Assembly (NCBI GenBank): GCA_900618425.1
Contig: UZAN01042193.1
Coordinates: 33,824 to 45,651 of the forward strand
Direction of reading: 5' to 3'
DNA from: Echinostoma caproni
Lineage: Eukaryota; Platyhelminthes; Trematoda; Plagiorchiida; Echinostomatidae
Length of the DNA stretch: 11,828 bases
The translations under genes were made by a program, and so were the position numbers. Positions 1 to 7,579 of the stretch are shown in pieces. Numbering within the stretch: the stretch's first letter is position 1; the number at the start of each line of letters is the position of its first letter. Below the pieces are notes generated by a model. The model was not told where the DNA came from, ran no database searches, and worked only from the letters and a program-made list of their open reading frames with translations.

Positions 1-716
1 CACGTAAGTATTTTAGTAACAATTTACAGCGAACGAGAGAAGTTGGGATCGATTAAATGGATTTTGTCAATTTGACGTGACAGTTAAATTTTCAGTATAA
101 TTTTCTTTTGTTCCATATTGCGCAACTTTGTTGCACACGTTTTTTTCTTCCAAAAGCAAACAAACGGCCTCTGTCAATGGTCAAATGGGACATCTATTGA
201 TTAAATTTTGTCGTTTAGGAATGGGTTACCAATATGGATCAGTGAGATATTTAGATCAACCTCCAATAATTCCTACTTAATTACAACTGATTGCTTGATA
301 GAAATAACTCGGCCTCGTGAAAATCACGAAGGTTCACAGGTATCTGGTACAATAGTCATCATCAGCACTGTCGAATGCATGACCACGTTTTGAAATGCAA
401 GAAAGAAATGTGTAAGTGCACGGTTATCAGTGTTGACACGTCATTCGATTGATGTGTACGCAATTAGGAAATCCATGATTCTCCTTCAGATGATCGGGTT
501 TTCTTTCTAGCTGTCGGAGCAGGACGTAAGCCTCATCCGCAAACTCAGGAGTATCTGTTTACGTATACTGAACACCAACCCGCTGAAGGTTTTAGCCCTC
601 GGCTATGCTAAGCCTAGTTTAGCCCACCGTTCAAAAAGTAGTGTGCTGGGGAGTGGCTTCCCCCATCGGTCAGATGGTCCATCAGGTTAGGGGTCCAGCT
701 TCAAGCAGCTACTTAC

Positions 717-781
717 TCCTTGCATCGCGTATCAAGCTATGTTGAGCGAGAACCCATTTAGCACTCATGCACGTGATACTC
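717..781 (-). other. Possible minus-strand internal exon (second of two)
   Basis: On the minus strand the segment is preceded by a good acceptor (AATTTTCAG, complement of 782-790) and followed by a GTAAGT donor (complement of 711-716). One of three frames is open across all 65 bases if the exon begins with one carried-over base. That frame joins in phase with the candidate exon at 966-1061, across a 184-base intron. The translation matches no family I recognise. Phase agreement has a one-in-three chance, and the exon is short, so this is weak. The base before the donor is A, not the usual G. Confidence 0.2.
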
Positions 782-965
782 CTGAAAATTCATTGAATTC
801 AAAAATGTTTCAGTGTTTCAAATGTTGGTTTAACACCGGGAAGGAAATTGCTATCATTTCAAGTGGAGAATTGCGTTATATGTTTGCATACGGTGAAGCT
901 TTGGTGCTATACACGTTCGTGAAGCCAATTTGGTATAAGTTATTTTGAGATAAATAAATACTTAC

Positions 966-1061
966 CCTATTGAATTCGATGGCGTTTTGCTGTCAAGCAC
1001 TTGTGCAGATAAAATTAGATGTGCTGAGGATGTCAAGTGAGAATGCTCTGTATCTGTATCA
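966..1061 (-). other. Possible minus-strand internal exon (first of two)
   Basis: The minus strand shows a strong 5' splice site, AATAGG then GTAAGTATTT (complement of 960-965 and beyond). A reading frame upstream of it is open for about 35 codons, back to a TGA near 1075. It is rich in Ser and Thr, for example TSSAHLILSAQV. The acceptor side is unclear; CAG triplets after TTTGATA near 1056-1062 are the likeliest, with a poor pyrimidine tract. The frame ends with two bases of a codon, which the candidate exon at 717-781 would complete. No family recognised. Could equally be chance. Confidence 0.2.
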
Positions 1062-1129
1062 AAGGACGTCCGTATTCATTTCACAGTCACTTGTGAGTAG
1101 TAGCAGTGTGGTATAAGTTATACTCATTT

Positions 1130-1320
1130 GGACCGACCACACTTCAGACTTCCTTTTCATACACAATCCTCAGTTCATCCAGTCACCCGGACACTCAGAA
1201 AGCCTTAGAATTGAGTTTTACTCTCCTCAGAGTTCATCCACTGTCTCGTCCGGGATTCGAAATCCGGACCTCTTGCACGGAAGACCTGATTAGTTAAAAG
1301 GCTTTCGAAAGGAGTTAACA
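1130..1320 (-). repeat. tRNA-headed SINE copy, minus strand
   Basis: Read on the minus strand, this has a tRNA B-box-like core GGATTTCGAATCC (1254-1266 region). It sits inside a hairpin whose arms GTCCGG and CCGGAC pair perfectly (1248-1269). Fourteen bases later comes a 109-base body (1238 down to 1130) that begins GATGAACTCTGAGGAG. The same body occurs in plus orientation at 1508-1616 with equal length and the same 14-base spacing from the B box; by eye roughly three quarters of bases agree. This shows a dispersed repeat family, almost certainly a Pol III-type SINE. The A box is not clear in this copy, so its 5' limit is approximate. Confidence 0.65.
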
Positions 1321-1435
1321 GATAGTCAACTATGTCTCCTTTCGTTGCTGTCGGACAGAAGTAACCTGACCGACCATCACTCAAGACGAAATCCGAACAC
1401 AAATGATTTGGTAATTCTGACCAGCCTCGGAATGA

Positions 1436-1665
1436 TCTATAGTTGGCACAGTGGTAACACATATACGCCTACTCTGCGATGGGTTCAGAGTTCAAAAGAC
1501 AACTACCGATGAACTCTGAGGAGCGGGAAACTCAAGCTCAGTGGTGCCCGACGGTAATGTTGACTGGATGGATCGAGGATTGTGCGTGAAGATGAAGCCT
1601 AAAGGATGGTCAATCCACGTCAAGGTTCACAGTTCATTCATGTTTTTGTCCACTCATTCATGAAT
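1436..1665 (+). repeat. tRNA-headed SINE copy, plus strand
   Basis: This copy keeps a near-ideal tRNA A box, TTGGCACAGTGGTAACAC (from 1443), and a B box GGGTTCAGAGTTC at 1481-1493. The A-to-B spacing is tRNA-like. After 14 bases the body starts (GATGAACTCTGAGGAG at 1508) and runs to about 1616, matching the minus copy at 1130-1238. Sequence past 1616 differs from the other copy and contains two ATTCATG motifs, then a (CA)n tract at 1682. A simple-repeat tail is common for SINEs, so the element may extend to about 1700. Such elements are transcribed by Pol III from the internal boxes and moved by a partner LINE. I infer this for the family and cannot show activity. Confidence 0.75.
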
Positions 1666-1681
1666 GGGACCGCGGCTAACC

Positions 1682-1709
1682 GCACACACACACACACATC
1701 TATATATAT
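1682..1709. repeat. (CA)n and (TA)n microsatellite
   Basis: A run of about eight CA units (1682-1698) is followed after TC by TATATATAT (1701-1709). It lies just past the plus-strand SINE and may be its simple-repeat tail. Confidence 0.9.
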
Positions 1710-1839
1710 TTAATATTTTACACGCGTCTGACGCCAGACTTTGTGCCAAACAAATCACGGTACAATAATCTTTAAGAAAAAAGAAAAACGTTCCTTGATT
1801 TGCATGTGGGAGGAATACTACCAGGTTTCCCAGGCCAAG

Positions 1840-2345
1840 GCAGGTGAATTTTCTTGAGGAATCCGCAACCGGAGCCTTTGGCTAACCAAAGCCTGACCCG
1901 CAAGGCAGCTGCGTGGTGTGCGAAAACCGCAATCCATCGGGGGCCGGTGTCCAGTTCATCGGATCATGCGCTCTTTGAATGTCGAATGTCCAAAGTGCCC
2001 AATACACCTCGATGCCCAATTGAGTCGGTGACCACAACCGCCCAAACCGGGAAGATGTGTGGTTAGTACGCCTCCTCGTGGTTGATTCGGAATTAGGGTT
2101 TTTTGGCCAACACCCCAAGGTGAACTATCAGTGGTCCACCAACCCGGTTGTCGGCTTTTCGTCCTCTCACTTTGGTGCGAAAACATCTCCACCACGAGAA
2201 GGCAGTGAGCAAGGCTTCCTCAGCAGAGGCTATTCGAGATTCTTGGTCGTTTGGGAGCATTTCGCGAGGTTCAAGGGAAGGGTGACCAGCCGCAACCCTA
2301 GACACCCCCAACCATATTGAGGACTTCGGAGGCATACGCACCTAG
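1840..2345. other. GC-richer block of unknown origin, probable repeat
   Basis: This half-kilobase is visibly richer in G and C than its surroundings and has open frames on several strands, none longer than about 87 codons. No domain is recognisable in any frame. A hairpin CTTTGG-CTAA-CCAAAG lies near 1876-1891, and the block ends close to the palindrome CACCTAGGTG (2339-2348). The sharp change in composition and absence of codon structure suggest an old transposable element or a domesticated fragment, but no terminal repeats or RT or transposase motifs are visible. It could instead be a CpG-type regulatory region. I cannot choose. Confidence 0.35.
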
Positions 2346-2711
2346 GTGAATGTCATTGCTTGTTCACATTCTAAGCAGATGTGCATAATCGCTGGTCTCA
2401 GCTTACAAGTAATTTATCTGTAACGGTTGCTTATTGAATTAAGAGAAAAGTTTTGAAATTATTATTTCGAACCAGGAAACAATACAGAAAAGGTATGTTG
2501 TCATTGAATATGGTTCATAAAAGTAGAAATGGAATGTGCGCCACACCACGGAACATTCGTTCGTGCTGCTGACTTTTAAGCGCATTTCACTTCAGTACAA
2601 TACAGCAGCAAATGGAGTTGCTTTATCCCCATATCTACCATTGGCTGATGATGAAGTGAGAAACATGTTCAAATCAACATGCCCACCTGCTTCATGCGGT
2701 GGAAACCGCAG
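2346..2711 (+). other. Unassigned, with faint RT-like stretch
   Basis: Mostly featureless. In one plus frame about 2563-2660 reads LTFKRISLQYN...NGVALSPYLPLAD. This loosely resembles the RT region of Penelope-like elements (F-x-FN, then DGVAMGSPLGPLLAD in the family). Since a Penelope-like C-terminal fragment lies downstream on the same strand at 3298, it could be a remnant of the same insertion. The similarity is weak and lacks the catalytic YxDD region. Confidence 0.25.
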
Positions 2712-2814
2712 AATGAAAATAACCAAACTCACGCACTAACTGAAGATACCGAGGGGCCCCAGATGAGCTTCATCAACGCCACGATATCGCCCGAATATAC
2801 CATTATTACTCATT
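2712..2814 (+). other. Possible internal exon, plus strand
   Basis: The acceptor ACCGCAG ends at 2711, with CTGCTTC upstream, and a good donor T then GTAAGA starts at 2815. Between them one frame is open for 34 codons and has balanced, protein-like composition, with the stretch GPQMSFINATISPEYTI near the end. The frame starts in phase 0 and ends with one leftover base. That does not join directly in frame to the terminal exon at 4092, which needs a one-base start. Either another exon lies between them, or this is not part of that gene, or it is chance. No family recognised. Confidence 0.25.
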
Positions 2815-3165
2815 GTAAGAAAACACAAAGTAGAGAACAGGCTCGTTTGCAGTGATTCTTCTACAGGCTGATATATCATAATTTATATCAAATTGTTTAG
2901 AAGGGGGGAGAAGTCATGACAAGTCGGAAAAGAGATAATCAACATTCCAGTTCCATGACCCGATGTTGCTCACACTTTGGTCCTCATACATGCGTACTGG
3001 TTCGGGTCATTAGGGGTGCGTAGGGGTGGGGGTGGCTGTGTCGTGTTGACAATGGAAGACTGAGTGTTCTCACGAATCATTTTTGAGAGAATAGGGGATT
3101 ATGTAGGTGGATTCCGATCGCTTCCGCTGTAACCAAAATGCGACTGCTAATCCTCTTAGATCGGT
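2815..3165. other. Non-coding, includes a G-rich tract
   Basis: No gene seen. The plus strand carries runs GGGG, GGGG, GGGGG and GG between about 3012 and 3034, separated by short loops. This could form a two-layer G-quadruplex; it lacks a fourth run of three G needed for the usual three-layer form. Confidence 0.4.
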
Positions 3166-3240
3166 GGATGCGAACTAAGTAGAGGGGTCGAAACGCCTCG
3201 GCCACATAAACTACGTGGTTTGATTCCACCAGGTGTGAAC
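3166..3240 (+). repeat. tRNA-derived SINE head
   Basis: The segment at 3214-3230 can fold as a tRNA T arm: GTGG, a seven-base loop TTTGATT, then CCAC. The loop is a one- or two-base variant of the conserved TTCGAAT. About 48 bases upstream, where tRNA position 1 should fall, the sequence AACTAAGTAGAGG sits in the D-arm (A-box) place. The acceptor stem is not convincing, so this is a decayed tRNA-like unit, not a working tRNA gene. It lies immediately upstream of the Penelope-like fragment and may be a separate SINE insertion. Confidence 0.45.
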
Positions 3241-3297
3241 ATTTTGGTCGTCATTTTGGGTCGTCACCGGTTGCCAAATAAAACCACTACTGCGGAG

Positions 3298-3600
3298 AAG
3301 AAACCGCTTTACATATCGCTACATTTCAAGGGCGACACAACTGCCGATATGGTGACAAGAAAGCTGAATACATTTGTAGAAAAAAGCATTCCCCGCACCA
3401 AAACTGCTTATTGTGTTCGTCTCCACTTCTGTGCTTTCAACTCAAAGATAAATTGCCTTTTTCTGCCGTCTCTGTCTGTGTGTACTTATTTACCTGTTTC
3501 TCTTGGGCAAGGTTTATTGGTCGCACGAGCAGACATTTATCTGGACGAGTCCGTGAGCACCACCCGGCCTGGTTGAACAGTGAAGTAATTAGGACCATGA
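3298..3600 (+). mobile_element. Penelope-like element, broken C-terminal part
   Basis: Two overlapping plus frames together resemble the end of a Penelope-like retroelement. In the first (from 3298) KKPLYISLHFKGD, followed by MVTRKL, matches the linker after the reverse transcriptase. In the second (from about 3444) KDKLPFSAVSVCVYLFTC leads to RFIGRTSRHLSGRVREHHPAWL, positions about 3510-3576. That matches the GIY-YIG-type endonuclease region, with YIG as FIG and the conserved Arg and Glu of the R..L..R..EH helix still present. The family normally has a Cys-Gly before the YIG motif; here it reads FSWARF, so this Cys is lost. A frameshift between about 3400 and 3445 separates the halves, and the RT core upstream is missing or unrecognisable. 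A dead fragment; the family places itself by target-primed reverse transcription. Confidence 0.72.
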
Positions 3601-3689
3601 TATCGATCGGAACAGCCAATGTGACTTGTTCCTCCAAACCGACTCAACATAAATCGATGAGCCTCACTGGAGACATCATGTTAGCCTGA

Positions 3690-4091
3690 GAATGGGAGAG
3701 AATGTTTGTGCACACTATTTCGTTGAAGTCTAATGACTGTTTCAACCACTGATTTGAACTTCGTCATCTGACCGGTATCCATTGGAACTTCCAAATTGGT
3801 CCTCAAATCCGGTTGATTGGTCGATGTAAAGTGGTACACACAGTGGAGGAATAGGAACTTCACAACTAGAAGGAACTGACCTGCGTCCATAGCGAGGAAT
3901 GAAATAGAAAGCTTCGCAAAGATGAGATTATGAATGACCCAGGAGAAAACAATTCAGCATCATTATCTTACTGATGCACAAGATATTTTACGCGATAGAA
4001 TAGTGATCACAGAAACAGTAAACTTTGGTTTATTCGACCTGGTTTCTTCAAATCATTCGATAATTTAAACCAGCTTTATATTCGTCTACAG
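3690..4091. other. Unassigned, probable intron
   Basis: No recognisable gene. A minus-strand frame of 69 codons at 3681-3890 has no family features. If the terminal exon at 4092 is correct, this stretch belongs to the intron before it and ends in the acceptor TTTATATTCGTCTACAG (4075-4091). Confidence 0.4.
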
Positions 4092-4809
4092 TACCATATC
4101 GTGGAATAATGCAATCTGTTCTTTGTTCAAGGCTTACCCCCTTGTCTGCGATCTACAACGTGGATTGGATAGACTAAATCAATGTCCGATCAATGGTTCC
4201 GTCGACCCGAACTCAAATAAACGGGTCATAACTCACACGAAACCACAGAGCGGTTCAGATGTGGTCAAGCTATCCGAAAAACAAGTTACCTACGTATCAG
4301 GACCACTACAGACACCTGTTTCGAGCAAATTCCTTTTGGGCCGCGTGGCCTCCAATGAGGATATTTGTATCCAAACTGAGACCCCTTTCGCGTTCACCAT
4401 TGCAGCTACGGACAAAGAGATTTGCATAACAAAAGTAGCCTCGGTGGATGATTTGAAGCGACTCAGTTCGTATGCTGAACGTTCTACAGATGGGTCCGAT
4501 GTACGGAATCGGAGAAAACTGAGTCAACCAACTCGTCGTGCAATCCCCGTCAATCTACGGCTCACATTCGGATCCGAATCCAATTTGGCCGGGTCTCATA
4601 AATCACGGAAACCGGAAGCTTTACCCCCAGGATCTAATTACCGCGTGATGTATCATGTGGACATCCCGTACGGTTCAAACGTGGCGCAGTTCAAACGCGA
4701 TGCACTACGCCGTACACATTCAGCTAGTGGAAGGAATCCTTTTCGTTACAGCTTGCCTTGTATTTCCTATCGGGAAGATGAGCCTAAACCCATTGCTCTT
4801 GTTCCTTAA
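4092..4809 (+). CDS. Terminal coding exon of an unrecognised gene
   Basis: This is the best coding segment of the window. A strong 3' splice site (TTTATATTCGTCTACAG) ends at 4091. From there the frame beginning at 4093 is open for 238 codons to TAA at 4807-4809. The frame has no ATG near its start, so it is read as the last exon of a spliced gene whose first exons lie upstream. The alternative acceptor TTCAAG at 4131 would shorten it by 13 codons. The protein is polar, rich in Ser, Thr and Arg, with no membrane segment or catalytic motif. It looks like a disordered tail. Two basic sites fit protein kinase A consensus: RRKLS (coded near 4511-4525) and RRTHSAS (near 4708-4730). No family is recognised. 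Its GC content is higher than the flanking AT-rich DNA, which fits coding sequence. A 3' UTR with possible poly(A) signals follows. Confidence 0.7.
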
Positions 4810-5262
4810 TCTGTCTTTCTTGCGGGCATTTTAACTGAACAAATAGTGAACAGTAATGCAAACACCGACTGCAATTATGCCCCCCACCCCTGTACAGAGA
4901 TGGAACAGTTAACATCGATTGTTACACGCTATAAGATAGTGTCTTTCGAAACTCTTGCCAATCACAAATGTACTACATCATCAGTGCACCAAAGTTCGAT
5001 ACCCAAAACAAACAGGCAGACACAGACCAACACAAACGTAAACCTCCTTCTGCAGACCTCGGCTGCTATTTCCCTCACATCTGAATAGGACTGCACGCTA
5101 TCTTTCGCGTTCCAGTATTAAATCGATCTTATATACAACATCCTGTTTGCATACCTCACGCTGGACTTGATTATGCTTCCCAGTCTAGGCTGATTCACGC
5201 TTTTCCCTCTCCAATCACCTCGCTCACATAATTATCGACCGCATTATGAACTTCACATCGTG

Positions 5263-5293
5263 ATCAACATCATCATTATCATCATCATCATTA
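5263..5293. repeat. (ATC)n/(ATT)n microsatellite
   Basis: About ten imperfect trinucleotide units of ATC with some ATT. It lies in the putative 3' UTR or just past it. Confidence 0.9.
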
Positions 5294-5330
5294 TGAAAGA
5301 ATATAACATCTCCTTGCGCACTGCCTGCCT

Positions 5331-5366
5331 ATCAATCAATCAATCGATCAATCAACCAATCAATTC
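5331..5366. repeat. (ATCA)n microsatellite
   Basis: About nine imperfect tetranucleotide units of ATCA with substitutions (ATCG, ACCA). It lies 37 bases after the ATC repeat. Confidence 0.9.
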
Positions 5367-5611
5367 ACCTGTACACGCATTTCAATTCACACAGTTAAGA
5401 ATTGAAATTTTATTTGTTGTCCCTAAACTGAGTTTTCAACCGGTCTCAAATTCAATATTGTCCTGCCTTTTTTCGTTTCAATATTATTGGTATAAATATG
5501 CACTCATATCTTTGTATTTTACTATCACATGGAAAATGGGTTGTACACATAAATTTTACGGTCCAGAGAAAAAACGAAGAGAAATAAAGTGAGAAGGTTA
5601 AGCAATTTAAG

Positions 5612-5672
5612 TCACTGGAGTAATGCTAGTGTTCTGCACTCCAGGGTCTGAGGTTCCGGCCCTATCTCTAGC
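5612..5672 (+). repeat. tRNA-like unit, decayed
   Basis: CTGGAG and CTCCAG (about 5615-5643) pair around GTAATGCTAGTGTTCTG, and the sequence continues to GAGGTTCCGGCCC, a degenerate B box. The order A-box-like, anticodon-like, then B-box-like fits a tRNA-derived SINE head. No full cloverleaf forms by eye. It differs from the other tRNA-like units in the window. Confidence 0.4.
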
Positions 5673-5736
5673 CATCGTTGTCCCGGACATATACTGTGGA
5701 TATCCAAATTATGTTGTTTGGCAGATTTATTTATTC

Positions 5737-5763
5737 TTATTATTATTATTATTATTATTATTT
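5737..5763. repeat. (TTA)n microsatellite
   Basis: Nine near-perfect TAT/TTA units. It ends nine bases before the outer arm of the tRNA-like palindrome at 5772. Confidence 0.92.
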
Positions 5764-5771
5764 ATGTTTCG

Positions 5772-5868
5772 ATTGTGAAAATCTCAGTAGCCTCGGTGGG
5801 ATTCAAAACACGCACGAACGCTGTCTACACTTTTGCACATTCCACGTTCTACCACGCAGTTACTGTGG
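5772..5868 (-). repeat. tRNA-like unit, minus half of palindrome
   Basis: Read on the minus strand this half contains GTGGTAGAACGTGG in the A-box place and GTTTTGAATCCC in the B-box place, then GAGGCTACTG and an ATTGTGAAAA-related end. Its outer 50 bases are the inverted counterpart of 5917-5966: in the outermost 30 bases 27 agree. It meets the plus half at a GGCC centre (5867-5870). The inner portion has diverged more than the outer. Confidence 0.6.
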
Positions 5869-5966
5869 CCTCATAGACCAGTTGACAGAGGATAAGCCGT
5901 GAAACCGGGTAGGCGGCATTCATGCACGGGTTCGAATCCCACTGAGGCTACTGAAGTTTTCACAAT
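5865..5966 (+). repeat. tRNA-like unit, plus half of palindrome
   Basis: The most tRNA-like sequence in the window. GGCCTCA near the start can pair with TGAGGCT near 5943-5949 as a seven-base acceptor stem with one G-T pair. TAGACCAGTTGACAGAGG follows in the D-arm place (A box), and a perfect B box GGGTTCGAATCCC lies at 5928-5940. The T stem has only three sound pairs, and the middle part is longer than in a standard tRNA, so a working tRNA gene is unlikely. Probably a SINE head. Confidence 0.6.
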
Positions 5967-6253
5967 TCAAATATAACCTTGTAGGTCTTCTCGTTCAATT
6001 TAACTTCTATGCAGATCCCTGCTCCCAAGACCCGGTAACTGATGTCCACCGCGATCACAACCAATCAGTCGGTTCCCATGAGCATGACTTCTATCCGTCT
6101 TAGTGTTCATCACATTACAGTGTATGATAATTCCGTTTAAAAGGTCCATGAAGGCGGTAAAGTTAAGCATATTTTTTCCTTGGAGGAGAAAATTCGGAAT
6201 CGCGATTTATTGTTACTCACGATGACTTGACACGAATGCCTGAGTCTGCTCAG
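5967..6253. other. Unassigned
   Basis: No gene, repeat or RNA recognised. It ends in a good acceptor, TGAGTCTGCTCAG, at 6253. Confidence 0.5.
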
Positions 6254-6422
6254 GTCACTGAAGGCCCGGAATGACAGGCGTCCAGACAAGCGAACAAAAC
6301 CGATGGTCCCATCAATAGGACGAAAAGCAGTAAAGCTACAGTTCCATAATGGGAAATCGGTTGCACGGAGTAAAAAAGTTCTGCATCAGCGATTAGATCG
6401 ATTAGGTGTGCCTTCAACTTGA
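6254..6422 (+). other. Possible terminal exon for a basic peptide
   Basis: After the acceptor TGAGTCTGCTCAG (ending 6253) a plus frame, entered with one carried base, is open for 55 codons to TGA at 6420-6422. About a third of the residues are Lys or Arg, including NDRRPDKRTKP and SVARSKKVLHQRLDR. A canonical AATAAA follows at 6648-6653, about 225 bases after the stop, which suits a 3' UTR. No family recognised. An overlapping minus-strand frame of 99 codons (6250-6549) is less convincing. It could be chance or repeat-derived. Confidence 0.28.
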
Positions 6423-7579
6423 ATGCACGAGTTGGGTAAATAGGAAGAAGCATCTGGTTTGAAAACAAACTGAGAGGTTTTTGAACACTCCATGGGCAAA
6501 AGTTGTTGTAACCGTGGTTGAGCTGAGTAACATACAAATAAGTATACATTACTGCTTAAATGAAACAAGTAGCTGTAGAACTAATGAAGGAGATGTTTGA
6601 TAGAAGGAGAGGAGGCGTATCACTGGTCAGTAGTAAAATCAGAGAAAAATAAACAATTTTGATGGGGTTCAGCGGTACCAGATTAAGGGAACTTTCGGGA
6701 TAAGATTGCGGTTCTGTGATACTCAGTGTTCCAGATGGTCGTAGAAGATACTGTACAAAGAACCTATACAAGAAAGACTGAAATGAAGAACAGGAGGAGT
6801 CCACCAAGTTGACCATCAAATGGCATTTTTCAGTTTCTTCTACCACATGCCGCACGCAGGCTACTGAAAACTACTTTCAAGATAACTAACTTACAGCACC
6901 AGCCGATTGTAATGCACTAAAACATGTTCTTTCTGATCAAATTGAGCTTCATTATATTTATCACTTTTATTAATGCTTTAGGTATGGACAATAACTGATC
7001 TCCTGTCTACTTCGATCAACGTAATTTCTAGGCTTCATGACTGCGAATTAAACATGCGAGACCTCAATTGTCAACATAAAATAATCTCAACATGAAAATC
7101 GCAAACTTTATCAAGTATGAAAACGCAATGTATTCTAATAGGAGTGACTCAAGAATTATCCCAAATTATCTACAGAAACCCTTGTCATCTCATTTAATTG
7201 TTATGAGGCATTATTTTACCCAATATATAATCCATCACAGCAACTCTATTGAATATTCAAATGAAATTCTTCCACAACTCTGATAAATTGCATTGAATAT
7301 GGTTTAATAATAATAATCCATGTATAATAGCTAACTCGCTGCATTTGAGAAATACCATTTTAATCAAAGTCAAGCTTGAAATCAAGGTCATTTTTGTACA
7401 CAGCTTTGAATGTTCGTATTGTTGTCACCATAATGAACTAAGCAGCTTTCGAAACTAAAATTTCTCGTTGTCTGCGTGAAGAGAGCAGAAATAAAATAGC
7501 ACGAGCAGACAAGCTGGCATTTTCACGAGAGATTAATAAATTAATTTAGTTAAGGAGTCTGGATCACTTATTATTTGCT
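6423..7579. other. AT-rich, no features assigned
   Basis: More than 1.1 kb without a supportable gene. A minus-strand frame of 99 codons (6556-6855) begins near a purine-rich plus tract and shows no domain. The stretch 6880-7440 is strongly AT-rich. No terminal repeats matching the Tc1-type fragment that follows were found. Confidence 0.5.

Larger units (their letters stand above)
1..1129. other. Unassigned region, possible introns
   Basis: No recognisable gene fills this stretch. It opens with CAC followed by GTAAGTA, which would be a good plus-strand 5' splice site at position 4. A pyrimidine-rich acceptor (TTTTCTTTCTAG) ends at 510. Positions 4-510 could therefore be one intron, but no protein family supports this. 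From 511 a plus frame stays open to a stop near 690; a second donor-like GTAAGC follows only 15 bases after the acceptor. A weaker candidate exon lies at 340-411, between TTCACAG and GTAAGTG. Two minus-strand exon candidates are listed separately. Some of the sequence around 630-720 may be repeat-derived. Confidence 0.3.
4810..5590 (+). other. Putative 3' UTR with two poly(A) signal candidates
   Basis: After the stop at 4809 there is no convincing coding sequence. ATTAAA at 5117-5122, about 310 bases after the stop, is a common variant poly(A) signal. A canonical AATAAA lies at 5583-5588. Choice between them would decide whether the microsatellites at 5263 and 5331 are in the transcript. The frames of 80 and 110 codons here have no start context or family features and the latter is largely translated simple repeat. 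Confidence 0.4.

Noticed and set aside
931..1121. 13-base direct repeat TGGTATAAGTTAT at 931 and 1109, like a target-site duplication
   Set aside because: About one 13-base repeat is expected by chance in a window this size, and the 165 bases between show no element features.
1205..1462. 85-codon minus frame
   Set aside because: It is a translation of the SINE copy and its flank, including the tRNA-like B box.
4123..4125. TTG as the start of the 228-codon frame
   Set aside because: A nuclear eukaryotic gene would not be expected to start at TTG. The frame is open upstream to 4069 and a strong acceptor ends at 4091, so an exon is the better reading.
5260..5592. 110-codon plus frame with poly-Ile start
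   Set aside because: Its first part is translated ATC/ATT and ATCA microsatellite; no family or splice evidence.
5865..5966. Functional tRNA gene
   Set aside because: Acceptor stem and B box are good but the T stem has only three pairs and the anticodon region has no sound stem or standard length.
6556..6855. 99-codon minus frame with hydrophobic stretch
   Set aside because: No domain, no splice or promoter signal; the opposite strand is a purine-rich tract that lowers stop frequency on the minus strand.
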